The translations under genes and the position numbers were made by a program. Shown here in pieces: positions 41,232 to 50,739 of a stretch of DNA of 64,000 nucleotides (its first letter is position 1; every line of letters begins with the position of its first letter). This DNA comes from Hyphococcus luteus. Lineage in GTDB: Bacteria; Pseudomonadota; Alphaproteobacteria; Caulobacterales; Parvularculaceae. The notes under the pieces were generated by a model. The model was given only the letters and a program-made list of their open reading frames with translations. It searched no databases and was not told the DNA's origin. Where the stretch lies: NCBI RefSeq assembly GCF_002943565.1, contig NZ_PJCH01000016.1, forward strand, positions 80,573 through 144,572, in the 5' to 3' direction.

Positions 41232-41717
41232 TCGCGACGCAGCAAGGTTCGCGGGGGCGACCCCGCGGCCTTCGACAAGAACCCGGGAACGCCATTGCCG
41301 GATCCTTTTCGAAGGCGGGACGACATGGACCCGGCCTTCTCAACCGCAAAGGCTTGCCCGCCGGCCTTATCGGCGCGGCCCCTTAGTTGGATTCACCCCA
41401 GCACCCGTGTACTCGGTCTTCGATCCCCTGAGATATGACCGTGAGGATGGATGTCGCGAGACTCGCGAGGGATTTGCGACGCGTTCTCCTGGGGCGCACT
41501 CCACCGGCCTGCTCCGCCTGCTGACGTTTGAGGCGGCGCGGATTCTTTCAAGCGCTCGGGGTTTTCCCGCTTCAACCCAACCGGCTCGCCGTCCGGGCGA
41601 GCCTTCTCCAGCGGCGTCGCTCACTTTCATTTAACGCCGCTGCAGAAGGCGTCGCGAGGGGGCTCTTCGCCCGCGCGCCTTGTTTCCGCGCATAACCCCA
41701 AGAAGGAGCTGTGACCC
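41232..41717 (+). other. Intergenic stretch without a convincing gene
   Basis: About 485 bases. The open frame through it (41221-41634) has no ribosome-binding site and a composition rich in R/P/S/T, so it is not accepted as coding. The region between the DUF3275 gene and the next ORF may hold a regulatory RNA, but I see no structured element clear enough to report. Confidence 0.4.
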
Positions 41718-42197
41718 ATGACTATCATCTATATATGGCCCGACCGTCGAACAGTGACGGAAGCCGCCTTGCCCGATGCGCCGAATATGCGGCGCAATTT
41801 CCTGCGCGTTCTTCTCCACGCGCGGCGAGTCATGCCGTTCTGCAAATTGGAGAACGGCGACGTCGTCGTCATTGACGAGAAGGCGCACGCAATCGCCGAG
41901 CACTATGTCCTGCTGCCTGGCGTCTCTTTGCCGGTTCCCGGCCGTATGGCCGTCATCGGACAGAATGAACGCGGCCTGCCGCTATCCTGCGTCACGCCCT
42001 TGGACGCGATCGCAGGCCGCGTCTCCTATCTCGATCGCGCCGCCTATTATATGGCGCTGATGCGCGGCGATTATCGCACGGTCGCACCGCCGCTCTCTGT
42101 ACGGAGGGTCTGTGAGGTCATCCCGTTTCCTGCGCGCGATCGCTCTACGGCTGAGCCGGCGAAAAGCGACAGGACCAAAAGATTGGCGGCGAAGTAG
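41718..42197 (+). CDS. Uncharacterised ICE protein upstream of helicase
   Basis: A 159-residue protein that I do not recognise. The N-terminal half is compact with several hydrophobic beta-like segments (VMPFCKLENGDVVVIDEKAHAIAEHYVLLPGVSLPVPGRMAV). The C-terminal 40 residues are basic and probably disordered. AAGGAGC precedes the ATG. It is encoded 172 bases before the SNF2-like helicase, on the same strand, and probably belongs to the same transcript. Confidence 0.65.
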   Translation: MTIIYIWPDRRTVTEAALPDAPNMRRNFLRVLLHARRVMPFCKLENGDVVVIDEKAHAIAEHYVLLPGVSLPVPGRMAVIGQNERGLPLSCVTPLDAIAGRVSYLDRAAYYMALMRGDYRTVAPPLSVRRVCEVIPFPARDRSTAEPAKSDRTKRLAAK

Positions 42198-42369
42198 CTT
42201 CGCTTGTCATCGCCGGCGCCGCCGGCGGCCAAAGGACCTGGCTCGAACGGGGCGGGAGGTCCGCAAGGCGCGAAGCCTTGTCCGTTCATGTCCAACCCGG
42301 ATGGGATTTCGCGAAAACCCCCGGACGGGACAGTCGCATCTCCCATTCGCCAACCAAGGAGATGCAGCA

Positions 42370-44664
42370 ATGTTCGACGAACTCGATCCGTCGGTAGAGA
42401 CGGAGGCCGCCTATCCGTTGGCGGCGTTTCTTGACGATTTCGGCGACAGCCTCCTCGAGGCCGTCTCAGACCAGCACCCGCCGATTTATGAAGCCCCCTG
42501 CCCCAGGCGCGCGAACGTTTTGGAAAACCTTGCGCGTTCACCCTACCCGGAGCAGGCCGATTGCGTTCAGGCGCTGCTCGCGCTTTTGCAGGATCAGGGC
42601 GAAAAGGCCGCAATCCTCAACGCCGACATGGGAACCGGAAAGACGATCATGGGGATATCCGCCGCGGCGGCGCTCCATGAAGAGGGCGTTAGGCGCACGC
42701 TTGTCCTGAGCCCGCCGCACCTCGTCTACAAATGGCGCCGCGAAATCCTGATGACCGTCCCGAACGCTGAAGTGTGGGTGCTCAACGGCCCCGACACGCT
42801 GGTGAAGCTTTTCAAATTGCAGGAAACGATCCGTTCCGGCGTAAGGCCTGCGGTTCCGGCCTTCTACATTCTCGGCCGCGTCCGCATGCGGATGGGCTTT
42901 CATTGGCGCCACGCCGTCGCGCCCGTCCGCCGGCATTTGAAAGTCGCGATTCCGCAAGAAAACGCGAAACCCAAAACCAAATGGGTCACGCAAACCTACG
43001 CCGGCTGCTCGGGGTGCGGCACGATCGTCCGGGAGCAAATGCCCGACGGCGAACGCGTTCCTGTGAAGTTCGACGACTATAACGCGGCTTCGCGACGGTT
43101 TTGCGTGCATTGCGGCGACCCCTTGTGGACGCTGCAGCACCGCGACAAAGAGGCCGCCGATCCGCGCGCCAGCGTGGTCGCGGCGTTGAAGAAGCTGCCG
43201 ACAATCGGCGAGAAGACTGCCGATAAGCTCGTGAGCATATTCGGGCACGAACAGCTCGCGGCGCTCCTCGCCGACAATGTCTATGAGTTCATCAACCTGA
43301 TGGACGACGACGGCGAGCTTGTGTTCTCGGACCGCCAGGCGGCGCGTCTTGAACGCGCCTTCGGGCGGATGGAGTTCTCCTTCGGCCAGGGCTCTTATCA
43401 ACCGAGCGAGTTCATCAAGCGCTTCCTGCCCAAAGGCACCTTCGGGCTGTGTCTCGTGGACGAAGGCCACGAATACAAGGCCGAAGGCTCGGCCCAGGCC
43501 GAGGCCATGACGGTGCTCGCGCTCATATCGACCAAGGTCATTCTGCTCACCGGCACGCTTATGGGCGGTTATGCGGACGACCTTTTCTACCTTCTGTTCC
43601 GGCTGCTCCCGCAACGGATGATCGAGGACGGCTTCACGTACAACGCCCGCAACACGCTCGGAACGGCGGCGACGCAGTTCATGCGCGAGCATGGCATCCT
43701 GAAAGAGGTCATCCGCGAACATGAGAGCGCGTCGTTCAAGACCTCGCGGGCCAAAAGCCGCTCTTCTACCGTCAAGCGGGCGCCCGGATTCGGCCCCAAG
43801 GGCGTCACCCGTTTCGTTCTGCCCTTTACGGTCTTCCTGAAGCTCACCGATATCGGCGGCGACATTTTGCCGCCCTATCGCGAGCACTATGTCGAAGTGC
43901 CGATGGCGGCGCACCAGGAGGCGTCCTACCGACGTCTCGCCGACAGCCTGACGACGGAGCTTCGCGCCGCGCTCGCACGCGGCGACAACACGCTCTTAGG
44001 GCTTGTCCTGAGCGTCCTGTTGCGGCGCCCCGATACGGGGTTTCGGGCGGAGGAGGTCATCCATCCCCGCTCGCGCATGCGGATCGACTTCGCGGCGCCG
44101 GATTTTTCCGCGGACGAACTCTCGCCCAAGGAAGAAAAGCTGGTGCAGCTCTGCAAACAGGAAAAGGCGAAAGGCCGGCGGTCTCTTGTCTACACAATCT
44201 ACACCGGCAAGCACGATCTCGGACCCCGGCTGAAACGCATCCTGCAGGACGCTGGGCTGAAAGTCGCGGTGCTGCGGTCGTCCGTGCCGACCGAGGAGCG
44301 TGAAGACTGGATCGCCGACCAGGTAGAGCGCGGGATCGACGTCCTCATCGCCAATCCCGAGCTCGTCAAGACAGGGCTTGATTTGCTGGAATTCCCGACA
44401 CTCGTCTTTATGCAGACGGGATATTCTGTCTTCACGCTCATGCAAGCCTCGCGCCGGTCCTGGCGGATCGGCCAGAAAGAGCCGGTGGATGTTTATTTCC
44501 TCGGCTATGCGAATACGGCGCAGACGGAATGCCTCAGCCTCATGGCCGAGAAAATCTCCGTCGCGCAGTCGACGAGCGGCTCGATGCCGGAGACGGGCCT
44601 TGACGTCCTGAACCAGTCGACCGATTCCGTTGAAATCGCGCTCGCCAAGAAACTGGCGGCGTAG
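42370..44664 (+). CDS. SNF2-like DEAD/DEAH helicase of the ICE maintenance module
   Basis: A 764-residue superfamily-2 helicase. It has a Walker A NADMGTGKT (residues 85-92, K91), a DEGH box (D364-H367), a motif-III-like LLTGTLMGG and a motif VI with QASRRSWRIGQKEPVDVYFLGY, typical of SNF2-type translocases. Between motifs Ia and II there are two CxxC pairs (C213, C216, C245, C248) that form a zinc ribbon, and a helix-hairpin-helix-like segment (KLPTIGEKTADKLVSIFG, about residues 276-293). These insertions suggest direct binding to branched DNA. Helicases in this slot are common in PFGI-1-type ICEs. The ATG follows AAGGAGATGCAGCA. A strong terminator follows immediately after the stop. Confidence 0.85.
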   Translation: MFDELDPSVETEAAYPLAAFLDDFGDSLLEAVSDQHPPIYEAPCPRRANVLENLARSPYPEQADCVQALLALLQDQGEKAAILNADMGTGKTIMGISAAAALHEEGVRRTLVLSPPHLVYKWRREILMTVPNAEVWVLNGPDTLVKLFKLQETIRSGVRPAVPAFYILGRVRMRMGFHWRHAVAPVRRHLKVAIPQENAKPKTKWVTQTYAGCSGCGTIVREQMPDGERVPVKFDDYNAASRRFCVHCGDPLWTLQHRDKEAADPRASVVAALKKLPTIGEKTADKLVSIFGHEQLAALLADNVYEFINLMDDDGELVFSDRQAARLERAFGRMEFSFGQGSYQPSEFIKRFLPKGTFGLCLVDEGHEYKAEGSAQAEAMTVLALISTKVILLTGTLMGGYADDLFYLLFRLLPQRMIEDGFTYNARNTLGTAATQFMREHGILKEVIREHESASFKTSRAKSRSSTVKRAPGFGPKGVTRFVLPFTVFLKLTDIGGDILPPYREHYVEVPMAAHQEASYRRLADSLTTELRAALARGDNTLLGLVLSVLLRRPDTGFRAEEVIHPRSRMRIDFAAPDFSADELSPKEEKLVQLCKQEKAKGRRSLVYTIYTGKHDLGPRLKRILQDAGLKVAVLRSSVPTEEREDWIADQVERGIDVLIANPELVKTGLDLLEFPTLVFMQTGYSVFTLMQASRRSWRIGQKEPVDVYFLGYANTAQTECLSLMAEKISVAQSTSGSMPETGLDVLNQSTDSVEIALAKKLAA

Positions 44665-44665
44665 C

Positions 44666-44700
44666 AAAAGCCCCCTGGCCTTTGGTCAGGGGGCTTTTGT
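44666..44700. terminator. Strong rho-independent terminator, probably bidirectional
   Basis: AAAAGCCCCCTGGCC, a TTT loop, then GGTCAGGGGGCTTTT form a perfect 15-pair stem with one G-T pair, with A-run before and T-run after. It starts two bases after the helicase stop. The A/T symmetry means that it should also end transcription arriving from the opposite-strand gene at 44769. It marks the right end of the recognisable ICE maintenance module. Confidence 0.9.
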
Positions 44701-44768
44701 ATTTCATCGATCTCAAACGTAATGCTGACCGCAGTTTGAATGGAGGGCGCAATAAGCGTTTCGGCGCA

Positions 44769-45773
44769 CTATAAGTCGATCCTGTCCTCAATTCCCTTGA
44801 CGGCGCGGAATTCGCGAACGAACGGTTCCGGATCGATCGCCGTCAGGACGCCTTTGGTATAGGCGCGCGCCGGCATTTTCTTTGCGTTTCGCCATTTATC
44901 AAATCCGCGCAGCGCCCGTGAGAAAAGTTCGGCCTGGTAAGCGGCGCCGCGGCCGGGCTCTTTAAGTTCGGTGATCAGGGCCAAGTGGAGCACGCTTTCC
45001 GCCGGGTCCATCATGCCGTCGACCTTGTTTCCACGTTTGGCCGCAATGCGCTCGATAAATTCTTTCGCGTCAGGATCGACTGCGAGCGCAATGATCGCCA
45101 TGGCGAGTATACCCGAATAGAATGTCCGAGACGAACAGCCGAGCTTGTCCAGAAAAACGAGTTCTCCTTTGATGAGGCCGACCGCTTCGCGAAGATTGAT
45201 CGGCGCGGCCGTAGGATGATTATCGTCTTCGAAGACCGAGCCGCGAAAGGCGAGATAGATAGCACTGCCGATTGCGCCGCGCGCAAGACGATGGCTCGTC
45301 ATTTTCATGTCGAACGCATCATAAGCGCCTTTAACGGCGTCGGCGCTTCTTTCAACCCGTTGTGACGCCTGATAGGCTGCGGCGATCGTTTCGGCTTGCG
45401 CCAGACTCATCAATTGATGGACGGTGACATAAAGCTCGTCGGGCGCCTTCGACAACCCTTCCCGCCAGGCGCGGGCGCGTTTTGCGCCATCCAGAATATA
45501 TGCCTCGCCGCCAACAATCCCTACAGCTGCAAACGCCGTTTGCCGGCGGAGTTTTCCGCGCCGGGTCGCCATATCGGACCAAAACGCGCGATCCGCCTTC
45601 TTTAACTTCCCCTGCGCCGCGTTCAGGAATGAACAGGCAAGGAACACTTTCGGCGACACAGTGACAATGTCGCCGTCATCTGCATGGATGAGCGGCGCGA
45701 GATCGCTCGCGTCGACACGGGGATGTGTTGCTATTGCGACCGTTCTGGCGTGACCGCGCGTCATATGCCTCAT
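44769..45773 (-). CDS. Uncharacterised protein opposite the ICE module
   Basis: A 334-residue protein without a family I can name. Motifs include LAPLIHADDGDIVTVSPKVFLACSFLNAAQGKLKKAD, GEAYILDGAKRARAWREG and MTSHRLARGAIGSAIYLAF. The layout (N-terminal compact domain, long helical C-terminal part) could suit a regulatory or DNA-associated protein. ATG codons at 45773 and 45764 are possible starts; AGG lies before the second. It is divergent from the HTH regulator gene at 45906 across a region with a palindrome, which suggests a shared control. Confidence 0.65.
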   Translation of the reverse strand: MRHMTRGHARTVAIATHPRVDASDLAPLIHADDGDIVTVSPKVFLACSFLNAAQGKLKKADRAFWSDMATRRGKLRRQTAFAAVGIVGGEAYILDGAKRARAWREGLSKAPDELYVTVHQLMSLAQAETIAAAYQASQRVERSADAVKGAYDAFDMKMTSHRLARGAIGSAIYLAFRGSVFEDDNHPTAAPINLREAVGLIKGELVFLDKLGCSSRTFYSGILAMAIIALAVDPDAKEFIERIAAKRGNKVDGMMDPAESVLHLALITELKEPGRGAAYQAELFSRALRGFDKWRNAKKMPARAYTKGVLTAIDPEPFVREFRAVKGIEDRIDL

Positions 45774-45839
45774 TCGAATCGCCGGTCGGGCGGCGATCGT
45801 TGAGGTCAGTTTGCCACATCTTCACTTTGAGTCAAGTTT

Positions 45840-45855
45840 TGCGTTTACGAACGCA
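45840..45855. promoter_or_regulatory. Palindrome TGCGTT-TACG-AACGCA between divergent genes
   Basis: A perfect six-base inverted repeat with a four-base spacer in an AT-rich stretch between the divergent genes starting at 45773 (minus) and 45906 (plus). It is followed by CATAATAT, which may be a -10 box for the plus-strand gene. Cro/C1-type regulators such as the one encoded at 45906 commonly bind such operators. Confidence 0.5.
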
Positions 45856-45905
45856 TAATATCGTGGCATGCTCTCATCGCTGATCGAAATTGGGGAACCT
45901 CCGGT

Positions 45906-46349
45906 TTGAGCGATTTTCACAATTTCCTCGAGCTTTGGCGGGAGCTTTTCCGCGTGGAGCGCAAGGTTGCGGCCAGCGAAATGGGCGTGTCACCGGCGCA
46001 ATATGGGCGCATCGAGTCCGGCCAAACGCCGCTCTCCGCCGAGCGCCTTCGGGCTCTGGGCCGCGTGTCAAATTCGTCCCTCAATACGCTGTTGCTGGCG
46101 TTCATGTTGATGGACGACAATGTCGAGCGCATTGAAAGCGACGATCCTGGCGATCAACTCATTTTGTGGCTGCATCAACGCCTCGCGGCGGAAGCGCGCC
46201 GGAACGAAACTCACAGCACAGCGCGCCACTTTCTTGGCTATCCCCAATCGCTCAAGAACATCATCAGTGAACTTAATCTTCCTGACGGCGAGTATTCAGC
46301 TGATGAGCCGGCTACCGCTCCGCACCGTCGCGCCGCGGCTTCCTTATGA
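45906..46349 (+). CDS. Cro/C1-type helix-turn-helix regulator
   Basis: A 147-residue protein with an N-terminal HTH: FRVERKVAASEMGVSPAQYGRIESGQTPLSAERLRAL, which matches the XRE fold (helix 2-turn-recognition helix around ASEMGVSPAQYGRIE). The remaining residues are helical and might mediate oligomerisation. The TTG start at 45906 gives the complete fold; no strong ribosome-binding site is present and a different start cannot be excluded. It overlaps the response-regulator gene in ATGA, so the two proteins are made together, and probably control the transport/P450 genes that follow. Confidence 0.7.
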   Translation: MSDFHNFLELWRELFRVERKVAASEMGVSPAQYGRIESGQTPLSAERLRALGRVSNSSLNTLLLAFMLMDDNVERIESDDPGDQLILWLHQRLAAEARRNETHSTARHFLGYPQSLKNIISELNLPDGEYSADEPATAPHRRAAASL

Positions 46350-47299
46350 GTCGCGGCATGAAGGATCAATCGAAGGATCTGGTCGCAGACGTTCTGATCG
46401 CGGTCGACGAAGCACCGATGGCCGCAGCGATCGCCGAGCAATTGCGCTCGCGTCCGGGCGTTCGCATGATCAGCGCAGCGTCGGACGACGATTTACTCCA
46501 TCGCCTTGAATCGGAGCGATACGACGCGCTCCTGATATCCGAACAGTTTCATGGTCTTATCTATCAGGGGCTTATCAGCCTCATCCGCTCGGGCGACTTA
46601 TGCGCGCCGAATCTGCCCATTGTTCTTGTTGCAGACCTCGCAATCGACGGCCTCGAGGAGGTCGCGCAGCGATATTTCGTCAAGGGATTAAAACGGTCCG
46701 ATCTCGGCGCAGCGCCGCAGGCGATTGAAGCCGCGATCAACGACCGCCCGCGGCCGCTCCTGCTTCTCATCGATGACAATGATCAATATTTGTCGCTGCT
46801 CGCGGAGCATCTTGAGCAGTCGTTCCGTGTCGTGACCACAAGCAGCCCCGAAACGGCAGGCTCGATTTTCACCTCCGAGAAACCGGACATCGTCGTATCT
46901 GACTACAGCATGCCTTTTCGCGACGGCGAGGGCGTCGCCCGCGAATTGAGGGCGATTAACCCCGAGACGCCGATCGTGATTCTCACGGCCCACGATACGC
47001 CGCGCAATCATATTGCACTGACAAAGGCGGGCATCACGCGGTTCCTGTCGAAGAACATGCCGCTTTCGACACTCGAGCGCGAACTGCGCGACCTCGTCCT
47101 CGAATACGCGATCGCCCGTGCTTCGAAAGCCGCCGCCAACGAAGCGAGCGCGACAGGACGGCTCGTGCGCGCGATTAACGCCGCGCGCCGTGATCTCGGC
47201 GTCGGCCGCGCGGCGTTCGCGGCGGAGCGGTTGAAAGGCGCGCTCGTCCGCAATGCTGCGCCGCCGACAGACGACGATCTGACCATCGATGATGAATGA
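46346..47299 (+). CDS. Double receiver-domain response regulator without output domain
   Basis: A 317-residue protein with two CheY-like receiver domains in tandem. The second (about residues 135-255) is complete: LLLIDDNDQYL and IVVSDYSMP with phospho-acceptor D186, ILTAHD and the Lys-containing ITRFLSKNMPL. The first (about residues 14-130) is degenerate: the strand that should hold the Asp reads ALLISEQF, with Ser at 65. There is no DNA-binding domain, so it should act through a partner, probably the co-translated HTH protein. The cognate kinase may be the sensor encoded at 50736-52361 on the opposite strand. Confidence 0.85.
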   Translation: MSRGMKDQSKDLVADVLIAVDEAPMAAAIAEQLRSRPGVRMISAASDDDLLHRLESERYDALLISEQFHGLIYQGLISLIRSGDLCAPNLPIVLVADLAIDGLEEVAQRYFVKGLKRSDLGAAPQAIEAAINDRPRPLLLLIDDNDQYLSLLAEHLEQSFRVVTTSSPETAGSIFTSEKPDIVVSDYSMPFRDGEGVARELRAINPETPIVILTAHDTPRNHIALTKAGITRFLSKNMPLSTLERELRDLVLEYAIARASKAAANEASATGRLVRAINAARRDLGVGRAAFAAERLKGALVRNAAPPTDDDLTIDDE

Positions 47300-47323
47300 C
47301 CATGCTTTGGAGGGAGAAGTCGA

Positions 47324-49408
47324 ATGCGATTAGTTATGTGCAGCGTCGTTATGAGTTGTTTTGCACTTATGGCGGGCGCTGAGGCGCAGGAAGGCCGTGC
47401 TCCATCCAGCGACCTCGACGCGTTTTTCGGTCCGAAGACGGAACTCGCCACCGGATACGATCGGCCGGAACGCCTCGCGCCCGGCGTCGTCGAGACGATT
47501 ACCCGCGACGAGATCGAGGCGCTCGGGGCGATCAGCTTCGATGAAATCATGCAGCGCGCGGCCGGGGTCGTCGTGCAAAAGAACCGCGTCAATGATCCGG
47601 TCTTTACCTTCCGGGGCGTCTACAACGAACTGAACCCGCAAGTCCTCATCATGATTGATGGGTCGCCGATCTCCGATCCCGTCGCCGGCGGCCGCCCGAT
47701 CGCCTGGAACATGTTGACCCCGGCGATCGAGCGGGTGGAAATCATTCGCGGGCCGGGCTCCTCGGTTTTCGGCGCGGATGCCTATACCGGGGTCGTCAAT
47801 ATCATCACCAAAGGCGCCGTGCGCGAACAGTTGTCGGAACTCGGAGTTTTCGGCGGCAATTTCGGCACGATAGGTGGCTATGCGCTCAAGACTTTCGACG
47901 TCGGTGGCGCACGCGCCGCCCTGACCTTGCAGGGACGACGAACAGGGGGCGATCCCGATCAGATTGGCCTTGCTGACGCACAAAGCCTCGCGGATACGAT
48001 CTTTGGAACGACGGCGTCCGGCGCGCCCGGGCGATTGCGCACCGACCGCTCTGAAATCGCCGCCCGCCTCAATTTAAAGCCGAACGATTCGCTGACCATT
48101 TTCGCTTCCTATGACGGTTTTTTCAATACGGGCTCGGCCTACGCCAGCACGTTTCACGTCGACGACTTCCATGAATTCAACAACCATCTCGTTTCCGGAG
48201 GATTCGGATTTCGCACGCGCGCCGGCGAAACGCGGCTCGACGTCAATGGTCGCGTCCTGTGGAATAATCTTTCGGCGAGAACTCTGGTCGCGCCCGCCGG
48301 TGCGCTGTCCCCTGCAACCTTTGCGCTCATCCCGTTCGATCTGCGCAACCAGTTCGATTACGAGTCGATCGATGCGCGGCTCGAGGCCGCCGCGGTTCGC
48401 GATGTCGGCGCGCACACGATCCGCTTCGGCGCCGGCGGCGTCCATCAGCGCGGCTACGATATCCTCGACCGGCGCAACTTCGTTATCTCGCCTTCAGGCC
48501 TTATACCCGCGGCATCGCCCGACATTGTCGACGTTCTGTCGCTCGGCCAGCTTCCCAACAGTTCCGGCTCCAAACGAACCATCGGGTTTGTTTCGGTCCA
48601 GGACGAATGGCGGCTGTCGCCCGAGCTGACGCTGACGGCGGGTTTGCGTTTCGATCACTACTCTGTGTTTGGCGGCACGCTCAATCCGCGCGCCTCCCTC
48701 GTCTGGGCCCCGTCGCTGGCGACGACCGTAAAGCTTCTCTACGGCGCGGCGTTCCGGGCGCCCACATTCCTCGAGTATCGCACCAATCCCGGCGCGCTCA
48801 TCGCCGGCAATCCGGATCTCGAGCCCGAGACCATCGACACCTATGAGGTCGAGATCTCGCATCGCTTCGCCGACGAATTCTCAGCATCGGTGAGCGGGTT
48901 TTATTTCAAGTCCGAGGATGCGATCGCGGTCATCAATACGCCGACCGTGCCGACCTTCGACAACACTACCGGTTTCGAAGGGAAAGGCGTCGAGGCGACT
49001 TTCAGCATTTCGCCTCTTGCAAGCCTCAGTCTCAAAGGCCACTACGCTTACCAGCGCGTGACGATGCGCGATACGGGTATGCGCTACGCCGATGCGCCGG
49101 CCCATTCCGCTTTCGCCGACCTTGAGTTCAAGCCTTCCGAGGGGTTCCGGGCGAATCTGATCGCATCCTATGTGGGCGAGCGCGCCAGAGCGTTCGGCGA
49201 CCCGCGCCCGCCGCTTGACGACTACATCCGGACCGACTTGCGTTTAGCCTGGCGTCCGCCGCAGCTTCAGGGACTGGAGGCGAACCTCGCCATCAAGAAT
49301 ATCTTCGACGTAGAATACGCTGATCCGACGACGTCTTATCTTCTAGCGCCCGGCGATTTTCCGAGAGAAGGACGTTCCATCATCGGCAGCCTGTCGAAGT
49401 CATTTTAG
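47324..49408 (+). CDS. TonB-dependent outer-membrane receptor
   Basis: A 694-residue outer-membrane transporter. It has a signal peptide (about residues 1-22, AEAQ) and a plug domain with VVETITRDEIEALGAISFDEIMQRAAGV, FTFRGVYNELNPQVLIMIDG and ERVEIIRGPGSSVFGADAYTGVVNIIT. A 22-strand-type beta-barrel follows, ending in a C-terminal Phe (GSLSKSF). The TPE/ALGA plug and 'A.AYTGVVNIITK' resemble siderophore or small-molecule receptors, but the ligand is not evident. AGGGAGAAG precedes the ATG. The gene lies between the double-REC regulator and a cytochrome P450, which suggests joint control. Confidence 0.9.
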   Translation: MRLVMCSVVMSCFALMAGAEAQEGRAPSSDLDAFFGPKTELATGYDRPERLAPGVVETITRDEIEALGAISFDEIMQRAAGVVVQKNRVNDPVFTFRGVYNELNPQVLIMIDGSPISDPVAGGRPIAWNMLTPAIERVEIIRGPGSSVFGADAYTGVVNIITKGAVREQLSELGVFGGNFGTIGGYALKTFDVGGARAALTLQGRRTGGDPDQIGLADAQSLADTIFGTTASGAPGRLRTDRSEIAARLNLKPNDSLTIFASYDGFFNTGSAYASTFHVDDFHEFNNHLVSGGFGFRTRAGETRLDVNGRVLWNNLSARTLVAPAGALSPATFALIPFDLRNQFDYESIDARLEAAAVRDVGAHTIRFGAGGVHQRGYDILDRRNFVISPSGLIPAASPDIVDVLSLGQLPNSSGSKRTIGFVSVQDEWRLSPELTLTAGLRFDHYSVFGGTLNPRASLVWAPSLATTVKLLYGAAFRAPTFLEYRTNPGALIAGNPDLEPETIDTYEVEISHRFADEFSASVSGFYFKSEDAIAVINTPTVPTFDNTTGFEGKGVEATFSISPLASLSLKGHYAYQRVTMRDTGMRYADAPAHSAFADLEFKPSEGFRANLIASYVGERARAFGDPRPPLDDYIRTDLRLAWRPPQLQGLEANLAIKNIFDVEYADPTTSYLLAPGDFPREGRSIIGSLSKSF

Positions 49409-49425
49409 GATCGAAGGACATACGC

Positions 49426-50739
49426 ATGCGCTGGCCGCTGCTGGGAGACATTCCGGAACTTTTCGCGGACGTCACCGGGACATTCGCGCGCCTTTTCGCG
49501 CGCTACGGACCCCGGGCGCCGTTTTTTATGGGTCCACAAAAAGGCCTTCTTCTTTCGGACGCGGAAGACGCAAAAACCTTGCTGATGGCGCCGGAAACGA
49601 AGGTCCGCAAATCCCGCTATACGAAAATGATGGGAATTGTCTTCGGTGAAAGCGTCCTCATCGCCGAAGGCGAGGTCTGGGCCCGGCAGCGCGCCTATCT
49701 CAACGCTCTCCTGGCTCCGAAGTCGATCGTCCGTCACATCCCGGTCATCGCCGATGAAACAAGGGGCCTGTGCGCGCGCATCGGCGCCGCGCCGGCGGAT
49801 CATTGTTTCGAGGCCGGCAAGGAAGCGCGCCTCCTCATCCAGCGGATCATGGGCCGCATCCTCTTCGGCGATCTCTTTCCCCGCGACCGGCTCGACGCGC
49901 TGATGGCCGATCTGCAGACGGTCAACGATTGTCTCTTCGGCGCGTTCATCCGCAACAGCGTCCTGCGTGGGCCCCTGCAATCCATTCCGACGCCCGGAAG
50001 CCGGCGACTAAAAAGGGCGGTAGCGTCAATCGGCCGGTTCATCGACGAACTTCTTGATCGCGACCTCGAAGACACTGATCAAAGTCTCGCTGCCGCGATC
50101 ATTCGGGCAGTCCCACAATCCGAAACTCGCCAGCAGGAAATCAAGGACCAGATCACGGTCCTATTCTACGCGGGTCAGGATACGACCGCCCGCGCGCTCG
50201 CCTGGACTATATACTTTTTGTGCGAAAACCCCGCCTTGACCGAACGCATACGCACCGAGGCGCGCCTCGCGGGATTATTCGATCGCGACGACGTCGATCT
50301 TAAAGCATTGAAAACGACATTGAATGTTGTGCGCGAGTCCCTTCGCCTTCGTCCCGTCGCCTACGCGATCGATCGCGAGTTCGCGGCTGACGATGTGCTG
50401 GAGGGGCTTGATGCGCCAACCGGAACGATCGCGCCGATCGCGGTCAGCAATGTCCATCGCAACCCGGCTTACTGGAGCGCGCCTGACACATTCGATCCCG
50501 ACCGGTTCAAGTCCGAAAACGCCGGCGGCCGCCACCCCTGCGCTTTCATCCCGTTTGGACACGGAAGACGGAAATGCGTCGGCGCGTCGCTCGCCGAGCT
50601 TGAACTGACGCTGATCGTCGCCGAGCTTTGCGCGCACTTCGACATGAAACGCGCCGATGACGCGCCGATCCGCGCCAAGGCGGCGGTGACCCTGGCGCCG
50701 GATCCGGACATCCGCGTCAAATTTTCGCGCGCCGCCTAG
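49426..50739 (+). CDS. Cytochrome P450
   Basis: A 437-residue soluble P450. The heme-binding loop is FGHGRRKCVGA with the thiolate Cys at 384, the I-helix oxygen-activation motif is AGQDTT (249-254), and the K-helix ExxR is ESLR (E304-R307). All key residues are present, so the enzyme should be active. No redoxin or reductase gene is adjacent, so its electrons must come from elsewhere. It begins 17 bases after the TonB receptor, and this pairing suggests that the receptor imports the substrate. The substrate is unknown. It is convergent with the histidine-kinase gene, whose stop lies inside its end. Confidence 0.92.
   Translation: MRWPLLGDIPELFADVTGTFARLFARYGPRAPFFMGPQKGLLLSDAEDAKTLLMAPETKVRKSRYTKMMGIVFGESVLIAEGEVWARQRAYLNALLAPKSIVRHIPVIADETRGLCARIGAAPADHCFEAGKEARLLIQRIMGRILFGDLFPRDRLDALMADLQTVNDCLFGAFIRNSVLRGPLQSIPTPGSRRLKRAVASIGRFIDELLDRDLEDTDQSLAAAIIRAVPQSETRQQEIKDQITVLFYAGQDTTARALAWTIYFLCENPALTERIRTEARLAGLFDRDDVDLKALKTTLNVVRESLRLRPVAYAIDREFAADDVLEGLDAPTGTIAPIAVSNVHRNPAYWSAPDTFDPDRFKSENAGGRHPCAFIPFGHGRRKCVGASLAELELTLIVAELCAHFDMKRADDAPIRAKAAVTLAPDPDIRVKFSRAA

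Noticed and set aside
41221..41634. Plus-strand frame of 137 codons after the DUF3275 gene
   Set aside because: No ribosome-binding site and an R/P/S/T-rich translation; probably non-coding.
42538..43914. Long minus-strand open frame (458 codons) inside the helicase gene
   Set aside because: It is an antisense shadow produced by high-GC codon bias; the plus-strand helicase has clear motifs and the shadow's composition (many H, R, E) is not protein-like.
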